This document shows positions 1 to 9,136 of a stretch of DNA of 64,000 bases, one piece after another. The notes beneath the pieces are model-generated. The model was given only the letters and a program-made list of their open reading frames with translations, had not been told where the DNA came from and made no database searches. How positions within the stretch are numbered: position 1 is the stretch's first letter; each line of letters starts with the position of its first letter. This DNA comes from Desulfovibrio sp. (GTDB lineage: Bacteria > Desulfobacterota > Desulfovibrionia > Desulfovibrionales > Desulfovibrionaceae). The translations under genes were made by a program, and so were the position numbers. The stretch lies in assembly GCA_030145055.1 (NCBI GenBank), contig JAQYWK010000003.1, positions 496,001 through 560,000 of the forward strand. The letters run 5' to 3'.

Positions 1-334
1 CGATATGACAGTTTGAACACAACTTATGGTAAGCGTTACGAAGTCCAGTTTTTCCAGATTCAGGCTTAATCTGATGACAGGAAGAACATTTTTCGTCTTC
101 GGAACTCTCACCTTCCACCAACTTACCGTCTTCCCACACGTGGTGACAAGCGGCGCAGTCTTCAATTCCAGCCTTTTCGTTATGTTCATCATGAGCGAAC
201 ACAGCGGCAGGGCGTGTTGGATGCACGAATGCCGGGTCCTTCAGGAATGAGATTTCATCCTGACAAAACGCAGGTATCATGTAGAGAAAGACACAGGCGG
301 CAACAGCCGCAATGGTGAATACTCTTTTTAACAT
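1..334 (-). CDS. tmcA: TmcA: acidic multihaem cytochrome c3 (type II), 3' part outside window
   Basis: Periplasmic multihaem c-type cytochrome that would feed electrons from the cytochrome c3 pool into the Tmc membrane complex. Seen: an N-terminal signal peptide (MLKRVFTIAAVAACVFLY.., processed near AFCQ/DE), then an acidic chain with CXXCH haem motifs CAACH, CSSCH and CSNCH within 111 residues. The gene runs off the left edge, so a fourth haem and the stop are not visible. The start at 334 follows a purine-rich GGGGGAA and lies 13 bases after tmcB. Family knowledge: TmcA is a tetrahaem type II c3 encoded with TmcBCD. The assignment rests on the haem spacing and the neighbours; another c3-type cytochrome is the alternative. 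Confidence 0.85.
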   Translation of the reverse strand, partial: MLKRVFTIAAVAACVFLYMIPAFCQDEISFLKDPAFVHPTRPAAVFAHDEHNEKAGIEDCAACHHVWEDGKLVEGESSEDEKCSSCHQIKPESGKTGLRNAYHKLCSNCHI

Positions 335-347
335 TGTAATATTCCCC

Positions 348-1664
348 CTATTCCACTTCAGGCTTTTCCATGAGATCATAGATAAGATCGCCGAAGAATT
401 TAATGTCCATGCCCAGTTCATAATAGTGAACTAAATCTTCAAGTCCACCGTGGCAGTTGTGACAAGGTGCAAGGATTGTTTTTACACCAGTAGCTTTAAG
501 CTGCTCGGCCTTAATCCTGTTACCCTTCATACGGACATTCTTGAACGGAGGACCACAGTTGATAACACCACCACCAGCAGCACAACAATAGTTATGCTCG
601 AGGTTAGGGTGCATTTCGACCACATTATCACAAAGTGCGTGAGCAAGTTTGCGAGACTGTTCCATCAAACCGCGTCCGCGGATGATATTACAAGGATCGT
701 GGATGGTAATTGGTTCATGGAATTTTTCGCGCAGCTTAATCTTGCCTGCTTCAAATAATTCCCAGAAGAATTCCACAGAATGAACTACTTCAATGGGATA
801 CATATCCCATCCATCCCAACGGTTACCTTGATCATAAATAGAACGGAATGCGTGACCGCACTCGCCCATAACAATCTTTTTAACCTTGAGATCTAGAGCA
901 GATTCAAAGTGAATTTTCTTTAACCGGCCCATCATTTCAAAATCACCAGAGAACATACACATATCAGAGTTATCCCAGCCCGGTGAAGTAGGCATGGTAA
1001 AATCAACTCCGGCCTCGTTCATAATAAACGCAGCTTGATAAATGAGCTGAGTACGGAACTTCGGCTCAGGAGCAATAACTGAATAATAAATCTCCGCACC
1101 TTCCTTATCGAGAGGAATACGAAGATTCGGCATTTCGTCTCTGGCTTCATCTTCCTGCCATTGCAAGGTATCCATCCACTCATCATCTTTAAGCCACATC
1201 TGGTTCATAGTGGCTGCATGACTGTGTGCGGTATCCTGAATGTACTGAGGAGTTACACCAAGTTTGTGACACATACGACGCACAGTGCTCATAATGTACC
1301 CGGTATCAATTCCGAGTGGACAATAATGAACACAGCGACGACAGAGGTTACATTCTGTATAAGCAATTTGAGCCATCTGGTAGACAAACTCGGGAGTAAC
1401 CTTACAGTCTTTGCGTAGTATTTCACCCATTGTTTGATGAACCTTACCCGCAGGAGAGTAAGAAGGGTCACCATCATGAGACATATAATAATGGCAAGCT
1501 TCGGAACACATACCGCAGCGCATGCAAGTTTCTGCATACAGCTTAAGTTTTGCGCCGGTTTCTCCTTCGAGAACCTGCCTAAGTGTGTCTTCGATACGCT
1601 GTGGGGTCAGGCGGGACACGCCCCGAGTCAGCCCAGCATCCTCAATTTTCCTGTCAAATGTCAT
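348..1664 (-). CDS. tmcB: TmcB: cytoplasmic iron-sulfur subunit of the Tmc complex (HdrD/DsrK-like)
   Basis: Cytoplasmic Fe-S subunit of the transmembrane redox complex, related to heterodisulfide reductase HdrD and DsrK. Seen: two ferredoxin-type clusters, C47xxC50xxC53xxxC57 and C105xxC108xxC111xxxC115, followed by a C-terminal CCG-type site (HDPC around 320, YCCAAGGG around 365, CHNC around 405), which in this family binds a special catalytic [4Fe-4S] cluster. At 438 residues the length is usual. AAGGAG lies 7 bases before the ATG. It sits between tmcC and tmcA in one operon with 13-26 base gaps. Role by family: receives electrons through TmcC and passes them to an unidentified cytoplasmic partner. 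Confidence 0.9.
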   Translation of the reverse strand: MTFDRKIEDAGLTRGVSRLTPQRIEDTLRQVLEGETGAKLKLYAETCMRCGMCSEACHYYMSHDGDPSYSPAGKVHQTMGEILRKDCKVTPEFVYQMAQIAYTECNLCRRCVHYCPLGIDTGYIMSTVRRMCHKLGVTPQYIQDTAHSHAATMNQMWLKDDEWMDTLQWQEDEARDEMPNLRIPLDKEGAEIYYSVIAPEPKFRTQLIYQAAFIMNEAGVDFTMPTSPGWDNSDMCMFSGDFEMMGRLKKIHFESALDLKVKKIVMGECGHAFRSIYDQGNRWDGWDMYPIEVVHSVEFFWELFEAGKIKLREKFHEPITIHDPCNIIRGRGLMEQSRKLAHALCDNVVEMHPNLEHNYCCAAGGGVINCGPPFKNVRMKGNRIKAEQLKATGVKTILAPCHNCHGGLEDLVHYYELGMDIKFFGDLIYDLMEKPEVE

Positions 1665-1690
1665 TTGAAAACTCCTTGTAGGGACTTTGG

Positions 1691-2350
1691 TTACCAGTCC
1701 TTAGAGTGGCGAACGCCACCGAACTCAGATCCCATGTAGGCTCTAGTAAAGAAGCCGAACAACATGTGACTAAGACGGGAGAAAGGAATGCTGATAAGCA
1801 TGATTTCTCCACAAAGGATGTGTAGTACAAGCATTACCTTGTCGTTTCCGATCTGGTGATATGCCAGAACACCGAAGAGGAAAGTCAAAGCCGGAATGGC
1901 CAAAGCGATCCAATCTTTACCGGTAGTTAAGAAACGAACATCACGCTGCAAAAAGCGGCGTAGTCCGAAGTATACGCAGCACGCTACGAATACGATAGAC
2001 ATGATGTCGGCAATAGTATCCGGGAGAGTCGGCCAAGTAATACCGAAAAACTGATCCCAGAGAACCACGTGTCCCATAAGGAACAAAGGTACAATGACAA
2101 GACAAAGATGAAAAACGAAAGTTACCAGAGCAGTATAAGGATTGCTCTGCCAACCAAGGGTTCCAACAGGGTTGAGCCAGTGTAGAATGGAACGCATTCC
2201 ATACTTGAAGCTCATGTAATGCAAGGACGAGCCGTCCTTAGCTTTTGCAAGCTGATACATTGAAACCACTTTGTACAAAGAACCGAAAATAAACACGCCC
2301 CAAGCGATCCACGCCAGAGGGCCTACTACGAATGCATAAATAGAGTTCAT
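1691..2350 (-). CDS. tmcC: TmcC: integral membrane subunit of the Tmc complex
   Basis: Membrane anchor of the Tmc complex, of the NarI/DsrM/HdrE-like type. Seen: 219 residues with about five to six hydrophobic spans (for example around 5-27, 85-110, 115-140, 150-170 and 175-195) and several histidines near span ends that could ligate haem b. A clear GGAGG precedes the ATG at 2350. It is 18 bases downstream of tmcD and 26 bases upstream of tmcB, so it is co-transcribed. In the known complex TmcC links periplasmic TmcA to cytoplasmic TmcB. Haem ligation here is inferred, not shown. Confidence 0.85.
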   Translation of the reverse strand: MNSIYAFVVGPLAWIAWGVFIFGSLYKVVSMYQLAKAKDGSSLHYMSFKYGMRSILHWLNPVGTLGWQSNPYTALVTFVFHLCLVIVPLFLMGHVVLWDQFFGITWPTLPDTIADIMSIVFVACCVYFGLRRFLQRDVRFLTTGKDWIALAIPALTFLFGVLAYHQIGNDKVMLVLHILCGEIMLISIPFSRLSHMLFGFFTRAYMGSEFGGVRHSKDW

Positions 2351-2368
2351 GCGTATTGCCTCCGGCTG

Positions 2369-3622
2369 TTAGAAATCACTCACATCAGCTACGATGCGGA
2401 CAAATTTTCCGCCATCAATCGCGCGGATAAGCACCTTTGTGGAACAGGGGCTGAAGATAGGCTCCCAGCATTGATCGAAGTCCTGTCCGTAAGGTTTTCC
2501 GTCTAGAACAACTGTAAAGCGTCCGTTCTTTTCGACCTTAGCAGCAACTTTGGTGCTATCGGGACTGAAAACTGCTTTCCAGGCCATCGCATATGAATCA
2601 TCCCAGACTTTCCCGTCACACATAATAGTGTAAACATATCCAGTCTTTCCAAGAGCTGAGGCACGGTTTCCGTCAGGGCTTACAGACAGATCAATCACAA
2701 CAGGAGCACTTATATTCCAAGGATTTCCATCCTTAGCAACAGTAAATGTACCCAACTTAGGAGCAACAATAGCCCAAAGTTTACTGCCATCTGCGCTGTA
2801 CTGCTGATGCCAACACTGAGCAAACTCAGCCGGCCAGATAACCTCACCATCCTGAGCCATACCCCATTTACCGCCTAGACGGACGGGCGCAGCAACTGCT
2901 CCACTAACTGGGTTGAAACAAGGATCCCATACACATTGAAATTCGCGCTGCCAAATTTTTCCGTCAACAGCTATGGTGTAATCGTAGAGTGTCCGTCTAA
3001 TCTGACAAGCTACTTTTTCACTCTTTGCGTCGAACACAGGAGTGTAGCAGTTCATGAAGACATTATCCCAAGCTTCACCGTTCACAGCAACGGTATAAAT
3101 ACCCTTTTGAAAGGTCTCAATATCAGCTTGAGCAAGCGGGGCGATCTGAACGACTGCGGCAGTTTTCTTGCCATCGCCACTCGTTGCAAAGTTATTAGCA
3201 TTTGCAAACAGATTTTCCCAAAGCACTCCGTCAACTCCCATTCCATATTCTCCGTCCTGCTGAACAGCGCAGACGATAGAACCATTGGAACCGAATGTTG
3301 TATCCCAAATGTAACCGTACGTTTCAGGCCAATGCTGTCCGTCAACCGACAAACACCATTCGCCATCCTGCTGTATAATACCGGTGAGTCTGCTATCTGG
3401 AGAAAATTTCAGGTAAAAAACCCTCTCATATCTCTCATCCCAAACTTTTCCGTTTACACAAGCAGTGAATTCCATATCGCCAGTCTTTACGACTGCTCCG
3501 ACCTTTTCACCGTCAGAGCTAGCTTGGAATTCTTCCACCCACTCAAATTTACTGGACCAAGAGCTAACGTCTTGGACCTCTCGCCTACCGGGATTCCAAT
3601 CCCACGTGGACGCATTAGGCAT
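2369..3622 (-). CDS. tmcD: TmcD: tryptophan-rich repeat (propeller-like) subunit
   Basis: Soluble 417-residue protein made of eight to nine repeats of about 42 residues, each carrying a DGxxW-type turn (DGQHWPETY, DGVLWENLF, NGEAWDNVF, DGKIWQREF, DGKVWDDSY, DGKPYGQDF) and a preceding FSPD/S-like strand. This suggests a beta-propeller. No signal peptide, so cytoplasmic. TmcD is the fourth component of the complex, with no defined catalytic role. Start chosen at 3622 because AGGAGG lies just upstream; an ATG at 3637 is in frame, but the Shine-Dalgarno sequence would then fall inside the gene. It is the first gene of the operon. Confidence 0.85.
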   Translation of the reverse strand: MPNASTWDWNPGRREVQDVSSWSSKFEWVEEFQASSDGEKVGAVVKTGDMEFTACVNGKVWDERYERVFYLKFSPDSRLTGIIQQDGEWCLSVDGQHWPETYGYIWDTTFGSNGSIVCAVQQDGEYGMGVDGVLWENLFANANNFATSGDGKKTAAVVQIAPLAQADIETFQKGIYTVAVNGEAWDNVFMNCYTPVFDAKSEKVACQIRRTLYDYTIAVDGKIWQREFQCVWDPCFNPVSGAVAAPVRLGGKWGMAQDGEVIWPAEFAQCWHQQYSADGSKLWAIVAPKLGTFTVAKDGNPWNISAPVVIDLSVSPDGNRASALGKTGYVYTIMCDGKVWDDSYAMAWKAVFSPDSTKVAAKVEKNGRFTVVLDGKPYGQDFDQCWEPIFSPCSTKVLIRAIDGGKFVRIVADVSDF

Positions 3623-3689
3623 CTTATGCCTCCTCATTCCGAAAATTTGGTGTGTCCGCCAACACTTGCCAAATCATGCTCGGTTTTTC

Positions 3690-3704
3690 GGGTGCTTTGC
3701 ACCC
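3690..3704. promoter_or_regulatory. perfect inverted repeat upstream of tmcD
   Basis: GGGTGC-TTT-GCACCC lies 68 bases before the tmcD start in the 392-base gap between tmcD and the next gene. It may be an operator or a 5' UTR hairpin; it has no T-run. The rest of the gap (3623-4014) is AT-rich and holds no convincing ORF. Near-miss sigma-54 elements were examined and not accepted. Confidence 0.35.
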
Positions 3705-4014
3705 TGTTTTCAAACCAAATCTAGTCACATCGCTTGGTCAGAACAAACCTTATTGTACAAGCTCAAAGACCAATGTGAACTTATAACTGCCGTTAAATCG
3801 CATATTTTAGAAAACAGGACAATAGTTTCCGACATAGTTACTGCCGCAAGCCCCATCAAAAAAACAAGGCAATCACAGTAACAAGCTGCAATTGCCTCAC
3901 ACATTAAGTCATATAAATTAGGATATTACAAGACAAGCACAAACAAATAATGACAAAATATTCGTAATAAAAAAGGGGAATAAATATTTTTATTCAGACT
4001 ATAAAGGTATGGTA

Positions 4015-5079
4015 TTATAGATCCAAATCATCACAAATATAGTCATAATCTAATTCTGAATTAACTAAACTGGCTCCATGATTAATTTTAATCATATCTC
4101 TAAGCTTATAACTTTCCTGTATTGCTTCCATCTTTTTCGCAACAGAATAAGTATCATCGCGAACAACAATAACCGGAATTTCCAACACCTCTGAACGAGT
4201 CAGAATGATATCATTAGGATAAAGATTACCAGTCAGAATAAGACACGGACAATTACCTTCGAGTGCAACAAGCTGAACATCCGCCCTGTCACCACCGACA
4301 ATAACGGCAGAATTCTTATGACGTCTGAAGTGCGTGATGAAGTTTTCAACCTGCATAGTGCCGATCAAAAAATTCTCAACGACTCTATCCGCCTTGGTGT
4401 GAGCTGAAATAATTTTACCGAACAAACGCTCAGCAAGATCACTAACTTTGATTGCACCCATGAGCGGATCGCGAGGGATAATACCTAGGACTTTCACGCC
4501 CTGTTTCTCGAGAAACGGCACTAGCAGTGACTTCAGTTCATCCATATAGTGTTCGGGAACATCATTAAAGACTACGCCAAGAAAGTCATCGCCAAGCTCT
4601 TGCTGAACGCGAAGGACATAGTCATATTTAAATTCTTTAGAATATCTATCCACAAGGATAGTCTTAGCACCAAGAGCACTCGCAACAGCAGGGCCACTCA
4701 CACCGCAGTATGTTCCAGAGCTTAGAAAGCTACCAGAACCTCCGATAATCATGACGTCTTTATCCTGGCTCAGTTCTTTGTAAGATTCTACAATAGAAGG
4801 TTTCAAATCACCTAGATCTTCAGTAAAAGCCTTTATGGTAAAATCTCTGGTGACAAGCACCGGAGTCACTTTTTCGGGGTCTTGCTCCAGCCCAAGCACC
4901 TCTTGAATAAAGGTAGCATCGGCATCTCCAGGTCTATTCCCATCCATATGAGGGACAGCACCGACAGGTTTCATATACCCGACATTAAGCCCGCTATTGC
5001 GGAATTTCAGCCCGAGCGACATGGCCAAAAGGTTTTTACCTGAATAGCCAGTTGTTGATCCTATATAAATTCCTACCAT
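4015..5079 (-). CDS. phosphotransacetylase-family / BioD-like protein with DRTGG domain
   Basis: 354 residues. N-terminal dethiobiotin-synthetase/CobQ-like P-loop NTPase region (GSTTGYSGKNLLAMSLG near 7-24, MKPVGAVPH near 36), then a DRTGG-like middle domain (about 215-320, with GGDRADVQL and LTGNLYPNDIIL). This is the layout of the N-terminal half of long Pta proteins without the catalytic phosphotransacetylase domain. Such stand-alone proteins are thought to sense or regulate acetyl-CoA metabolism; that is inference. The ATG directly abuts the TAA of the upstream acyl-CoA synthetase, with AAGGAGG inside that gene, so the two are translationally coupled. Confidence 0.75.
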   Translation of the reverse strand: MVGIYIGSTTGYSGKNLLAMSLGLKFRNSGLNVGYMKPVGAVPHMDGNRPGDADATFIQEVLGLEQDPEKVTPVLVTRDFTIKAFTEDLGDLKPSIVESYKELSQDKDVMIIGGSGSFLSSGTYCGVSGPAVASALGAKTILVDRYSKEFKYDYVLRVQQELGDDFLGVVFNDVPEHYMDELKSLLVPFLEKQGVKVLGIIPRDPLMGAIKVSDLAERLFGKIISAHTKADRVVENFLIGTMQVENFITHFRRHKNSAVIVGGDRADVQLVALEGNCPCLILTGNLYPNDIILTRSEVLEIPVIVVRDDTYSVAKKMEAIQESYKLRDMIKINHGASLVNSELDYDYICDDLDL

Positions 5080-7227
5080 TTATGCCTCCTTTGAAAAATC
5101 TTCATCTATAATAATATCCGCTTCTTTCCTGCGGGAAGTCAATTCACTAATTGTCATCCGGGCATCAGCCACGAGGGCTTCCTCCGAACTCACAAGCACA
5201 GGATTGAATTCGGCTTCGTAAATTTCAGGAAAATCATCAGCCAGACAAGACATTCTGATTAAAACATCAGTGATTGCATCGAAATCAACAGGCTCACTGC
5301 CCCTGACTCCTTTCAATAACATATAAGAACGAATCTCCCGCACCATATCTGCAGCGTCTTCAATAGAAAGCGGTGCAAGGCGGAACGAAATATCCTTTAA
5401 AATATCGACATAAACGCCGCCCAGTCCGAACATTAACAAAGGCCCGAACTGATCGTCCCTACGGAAGCCGATAATAACCTCTCGAGCGTTTTTAGAAGCC
5501 ATCTGCTGAACTAAACACCCAGCAATATACGCATCGGGTTTAAGCCTCTGCGCCCTCGCAGTTATCTGCCAAAAAGCGTCGCGAACTTCCTCAGCACTGG
5601 TTAGGTCTAGCCATACCCCGTTTACATCTGACTTGTGCGAAATATCGGGAGAAGCAATCTTCAAGACCACCGGGAAACCAAGCCTTTCAGCAAGAATAAC
5701 AGCTTCATCACCGGAACGGGCCAAATCCGATTCAGGAGTAGGCAAACCATATGCAGTGACAATATCACGGGCTTGAAACTCTACAAGTTCCGAATGGCCT
5801 GCTTTAAGAGCATCATCAATGACTTCTCTTGCCGCATTTAAATCACGATCAGGGACTTCAAATGTTCTTGAAGCACGCCCTTTCCAGATAGCATACTTGT
5901 ACATGCTATCCATGGCCCTAACTGCCTGCTTAGGAAAATCGTAAACAGGAATTCCGGCTTCGGAGAAAATCTTTCTAGCTTCTTCACTATTTTTACGCCC
6001 CATAAGGCAGCAGAAAACAGGTTTAGCTATGTCCGAAGCGCAGTTGGCCACAGTTTCGGCTACTTCATTAAGATTCATAGCTTCAGAAGGAGAAATGATA
6101 ACCAGTAAACTATTAATTAGTGGGTCCTGCCCCACAACTTTCATAGTCTGTCGATAACGATCTGCATCAGCTTTACGCAACAAATCAACGGGATTAAAAA
6201 CAGAAGCATACCCGGGAAGCTTCGGCTGCAACTCAGCAATCGTCCCTGATGAAAAAGAAGGCATGCGCAAATTAGATTCACCGCAAGCATCCGCAGCAAG
6301 AATACCGGGACCACCTGCATTCGTAATAATACCAAGATTCGGTCCGTGCGGTAGTTCCTGACAAGAAAAAGCTTTAGCCAGATTAAAAAGATCTTCAAGT
6401 CGATCAACTCTGATAATACCGGACTGCTTGAATGCGGCGTCACAGGCCTGATCAGATCCAGCAATAGCTCCAGTGTGTGAAGACGCAGCCCTAGCTCCGG
6501 CCGGAGTTATTCCGGACTTCATCATGATGACAGGCTTTTTCATGGAAACCTTAACAGCCTGCTCCATGAATCCTCGTCCATCCTCAATATTTTCAACGTA
6601 TCCTAAAACTACATTAGTAGCAGGATCATTGCCCAAATATTCGAGCATTGAAGCTTCATTTATCACAGCCTTATTACCAAGACTAACAAACTTTGAAAAG
6701 CCTATTCCGGCACCAATTGCCCAATCAATAATTGCCACACACAAAGCACCGGACTGCGAGAAAAAGGCCGTAGAACCGGGCAGTGGATTTCCTGTGGCAA
6801 AGGAAGCGTTAACCCCTCCGGCTGAATTAATCAGCCCGAGACAGTTCGGTCCCAATAAATTTATTTTGTGCTTTAAAGCAAGACCAGCCAGTTCCTCCTC
6901 AAGAAGCCATCCCGCCCGGCCAACCTCGCGAAAGCCAGCTGAAACAACTATAACGGAACGGACTCCGGCTGCTATAAGCTCCTTAAAAACGGCAAGCACA
7001 GCATCACATGGAACGGCAATTACAGCCAAATCCAAAGTTTTATCTATGTCAGACACACTTTTAAAAGCTTTTAAGCCGCAAATATCTTCCCCATGGGAGT
7101 TCACGGGATATAGGTCGCCTTTATACCCGGCATTTTGAAGATTCGTGAGAATCGTATTTCCAATTTTGCCGGAAACAGCAGAAGCGCCGACTACGGCTAT
7201 TGATGATGGAGTGAAAAGACTATCCAA
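5080..7227 (-). CDS. acetate-CoA ligase (ADP-forming), alpha-beta fusion
   Basis: Reversible ADP-forming acyl-CoA synthetase: acyl-CoA + ADP + Pi to acid + CoA + ATP, a substrate-level phosphorylation step. Seen in order: CoA-binding domain (1-130), succinyl-CoA-ligase-like flavodoxin domains (about 140-430) with the phospho-His segment ASSHTGAIAGSD near 250, and an ATP-grasp domain (about 480-700). At 715 residues this is the usual fused form. The start is TTG at 7227, five bases after GGGAG; no better in-frame start is nearby. It forms an operon with the following DRTGG protein. The true acyl substrate cannot be read from sequence. Confidence 0.85.
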   Translation of the reverse strand: MDSLFTPSSIAVVGASAVSGKIGNTILTNLQNAGYKGDLYPVNSHGEDICGLKAFKSVSDIDKTLDLAVIAVPCDAVLAVFKELIAAGVRSVIVVSAGFREVGRAGWLLEEELAGLALKHKINLLGPNCLGLINSAGGVNASFATGNPLPGSTAFFSQSGALCVAIIDWAIGAGIGFSKFVSLGNKAVINEASMLEYLGNDPATNVVLGYVENIEDGRGFMEQAVKVSMKKPVIMMKSGITPAGARAASSHTGAIAGSDQACDAAFKQSGIIRVDRLEDLFNLAKAFSCQELPHGPNLGIITNAGGPGILAADACGESNLRMPSFSSGTIAELQPKLPGYASVFNPVDLLRKADADRYRQTMKVVGQDPLINSLLVIISPSEAMNLNEVAETVANCASDIAKPVFCCLMGRKNSEEARKIFSEAGIPVYDFPKQAVRAMDSMYKYAIWKGRASRTFEVPDRDLNAAREVIDDALKAGHSELVEFQARDIVTAYGLPTPESDLARSGDEAVILAERLGFPVVLKIASPDISHKSDVNGVWLDLTSAEEVRDAFWQITARAQRLKPDAYIAGCLVQQMASKNAREVIIGFRRDDQFGPLLMFGLGGVYVDILKDISFRLAPLSIEDAADMVREIRSYMLLKGVRGSEPVDFDAITDVLIRMSCLADDFPEIYEAEFNPVLVSSEEALVADARMTISELTSRRKEADIIIDEDFSKEA

Positions 7228-7539
7228 ACTTTCTCCCGAACCCCCTAAATTATAAAGACAAGGGGGGATGTGCGTTCCCTAAAAAAGTGCAAAGCATGTC
7301 ATTTGATACCTGCAAAGAATGAATATAGTCAGAGTACGATGATCATTGCAAGAATTGAACGCACTACTTTTCGCCGGAATAGGAACAAATCATGTAAAAA
7401 TCACACCTAAACAGACAAAACTTAGCACATCAGATCATTGCCCTCTGCCCTCACTTCGTGATATTAATTTTAACCATTCTAATAAATATGCATAAAATGA
7501 TCGTTTGCCAAAATTCACTCAGCCAAAGAGAGTCAGAAT
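7228..7539. other. intergenic region between divergent genes
   Basis: 312 AT-rich bases between the divergent acyl-CoA synthetase and HD-GYP genes. It holds an inverted repeat CCCCCT (7241-7246) / AGGGGG (7261-7266) in the 5' leader of the synthetase gene. Presumably it also holds both promoters, but no -35/-10 pair is convincing. Confidence 0.4.
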
Positions 7540-8538
7540 ATGAATAAGGTAAAAATTTCCCAAATTTCACAGGACAACTACTGTTCAATCACCCGTGCAA
7601 TTTTCAAATTTCTCCCTAAAACTAAACTCCCCTTTTGCTTATACAGAATGAATCCTTCCACAGGTAGTTTTAAACCTGCTACAACCGAAGGTAAAACTAT
7701 CATTTCTTCTGAAAAACTAGCGATATACGATGACTGTGAAAAAGGCTTAATTTTCATTAAAAACAGTAGCATATCTGACTGCAAACCATATTTTGCAGCA
7801 AATTTAGAAACAGTTATCTCAGACATATCAGACTCTATATCCGACGAAGATCTAGCCCCAATAATTGTTGAAGGATTAAAAGAATCTTCAAACAAAATAT
7901 TTAAAGACTCTATAAAAAACAACTTCGGGTCTTTTCATGCAGTGCTGACCGCAACCGGTGAACTTGTGCACTCTAATCCCGACATTATCTGGCACATGCT
8001 TCCTCTTCTGGATAAAAGTCATTCCCTTACAAATAAATCCCTCTCAAACGGTATCATTGGAGCAGGTGTATGCCTTCACGGCAGGGAAGGCAGACCAAGT
8101 TTAGACTCTTTTCTGGAATCACTAATAGCTCTGTTTTTATGCGACATTGGCATGTGCTGCTTGCCGGATTTTGTATTAGGTAAAGAGTTTTCCTTAAGTG
8201 TGGATGAACAAAAGCGCATACGGACTCATCCGGTCAACTCAGTTGAAGTTCTCAGCCTAACACAATCCATGACTAAAACATCTCTCAGGGCGATTCTTGA
8301 ACATCATGAAAGACTGGACGGATCCGGCTATCCACGCGGTGTAACTAGTGATCAAATTTCCTGGCTCGGAAAACTGTGTGGCGCTGTTGATTCTTTTGTG
8401 GCAATGACAATGGAGCGTCCCGGTAAAACGAGTATGACCACTGTCAACGCTCTAAAGACTTTATACAAAGAATCAACTCTATACGACTCGAATATTATCT
8501 ATGCCCTCGAAAAAGTTACCTATAGAGAAGAATGTTAG
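7540..8538 (+). CDS. degenerate HD-GYP domain protein
   Basis: 332 residues with a C-terminal HD-GYP-type domain (about 165-330). Cyclic-di-GMP phosphodiesterases of this family carry HDxGK, a following HP..G, HHE and DGSGYP. Here HPVNSVEVL, EHHERLDG and GSGYPRG are kept. The HD motif reads CDIGM (H to C, K to M), and no histidine is evident at the first metal-ligand helix. Metal-dependent hydrolysis is therefore doubtful; it may be a sensor or adaptor. The N-terminal 150 residues match no family I recognise. Its 3' end overlaps mobA by 38 bases, so it may be co-transcribed with the molybdenum cofactor genes. Confidence 0.7.
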   Translation: MNKVKISQISQDNYCSITRAIFKFLPKTKLPFCLYRMNPSTGSFKPATTEGKTIISSEKLAIYDDCEKGLIFIKNSSISDCKPYFAANLETVISDISDSISDEDLAPIIVEGLKESSNKIFKDSIKNNFGSFHAVLTATGELVHSNPDIIWHMLPLLDKSHSLTNKSLSNGIIGAGVCLHGREGRPSLDSFLESLIALFLCDIGMCCLPDFVLGKEFSLSVDEQKRIRTHPVNSVEVLSLTQSMTKTSLRAILEHHERLDGSGYPRGVTSDQISWLGKLCGAVDSFVAMTMERPGKTSMTTVNALKTLYKESTLYDSNIIYALEKVTYREEC

Positions 8539-9136
8539 CGCAGCCATATTAGCTGGTGGCGAAGGTAGCCGGATGGGCCACCTGGACAAATCCTGCCTTA
8601 AAATTTCCGGCGAGAAAATCGTAGAACGAATTATCCGCCAACTATCGGGGCTTTTCTTCGAAACATTTGTAATAACGAGAACTCCTGAGAATCACCCGAA
8701 TTTAAGGGTCAGACTTGAAGGAGACATCTACGATCGCCGTAGCTCCCTAACGGGCGTACACGCGGCTTTAAGCCACGCCCAAACCGACCATGTATTCATC
8801 ACCGCCTGCGATTCCCCTTTCTTGCAAAAAGACCTCGTCACAAAAATGCTCGCCCTTCTTAAGCCAGAAGACGACGTGCTAATCCCCATGCATGCAAATA
8901 AAAGATACGAACCACTTTGCGCAATATATTCAAAGCGATGCCTCCCTTATATAGAAGAGAACCTTAATAATAATATTTTTCAGATCATCAGGTTTTTCCC
9001 AAATGTAAAAGTCACGACAGTGGAAGCAGCAACTCTTCAGGAACATGATCAAAACCTTGAATCTTTCATCAATGTAAATACGCCTGACGAACTTACCAAA
9101 GCATGCGAGAGAGCTGAAAAATGCAACAAGACATAA
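8501..9136 (+). CDS. mobA: molybdenum cofactor guanylyltransferase (MobA-like)
   Basis: Nucleotidyltransferase that attaches GMP to molybdopterin to give the MGD form of the cofactor. Seen: the N-terminal signature AAILAGGEGSRMG with a following DK, and the metal-binding region FITACDSPFL around 103-112. At 211 residues it is of normal length. The ATG at 8501 overlaps the preceding gene by 38 bases; an ATG at 8534 is out of frame, and no later in-frame ATG or GTG precedes the AILAGG strand. It overlaps moeA by 16 bases. The MGD-dependent enzymes it serves (formate dehydrogenases, for example) are not in the window. Confidence 0.85.
   Translation: MPSKKLPIEKNVSAAILAGGEGSRMGHLDKSCLKISGEKIVERIIRQLSGLFFETFVITRTPENHPNLRVRLEGDIYDRRSSLTGVHAALSHAQTDHVFITACDSPFLQKDLVTKMLALLKPEDDVLIPMHANKRYEPLCAIYSKRCLPYIEENLNNNIFQIIRFFPNVKVTTVEAATLQEHDQNLESFINVNTPDELTKACERAEKCNKT

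Noticed and set aside
3650-3685. Sigma-54-like TTGGCA..TGGCG upstream of tmcD on the minus strand
   Set aside because: The -12 GC does not fall at the required 10-base distance from GG.
2936-3724. 262-codon open frame on the plus strand over tmcD
   Set aside because: It is antisense to tmcD, has no ribosome site and no family look, and mirrors the repeat structure of tmcD.
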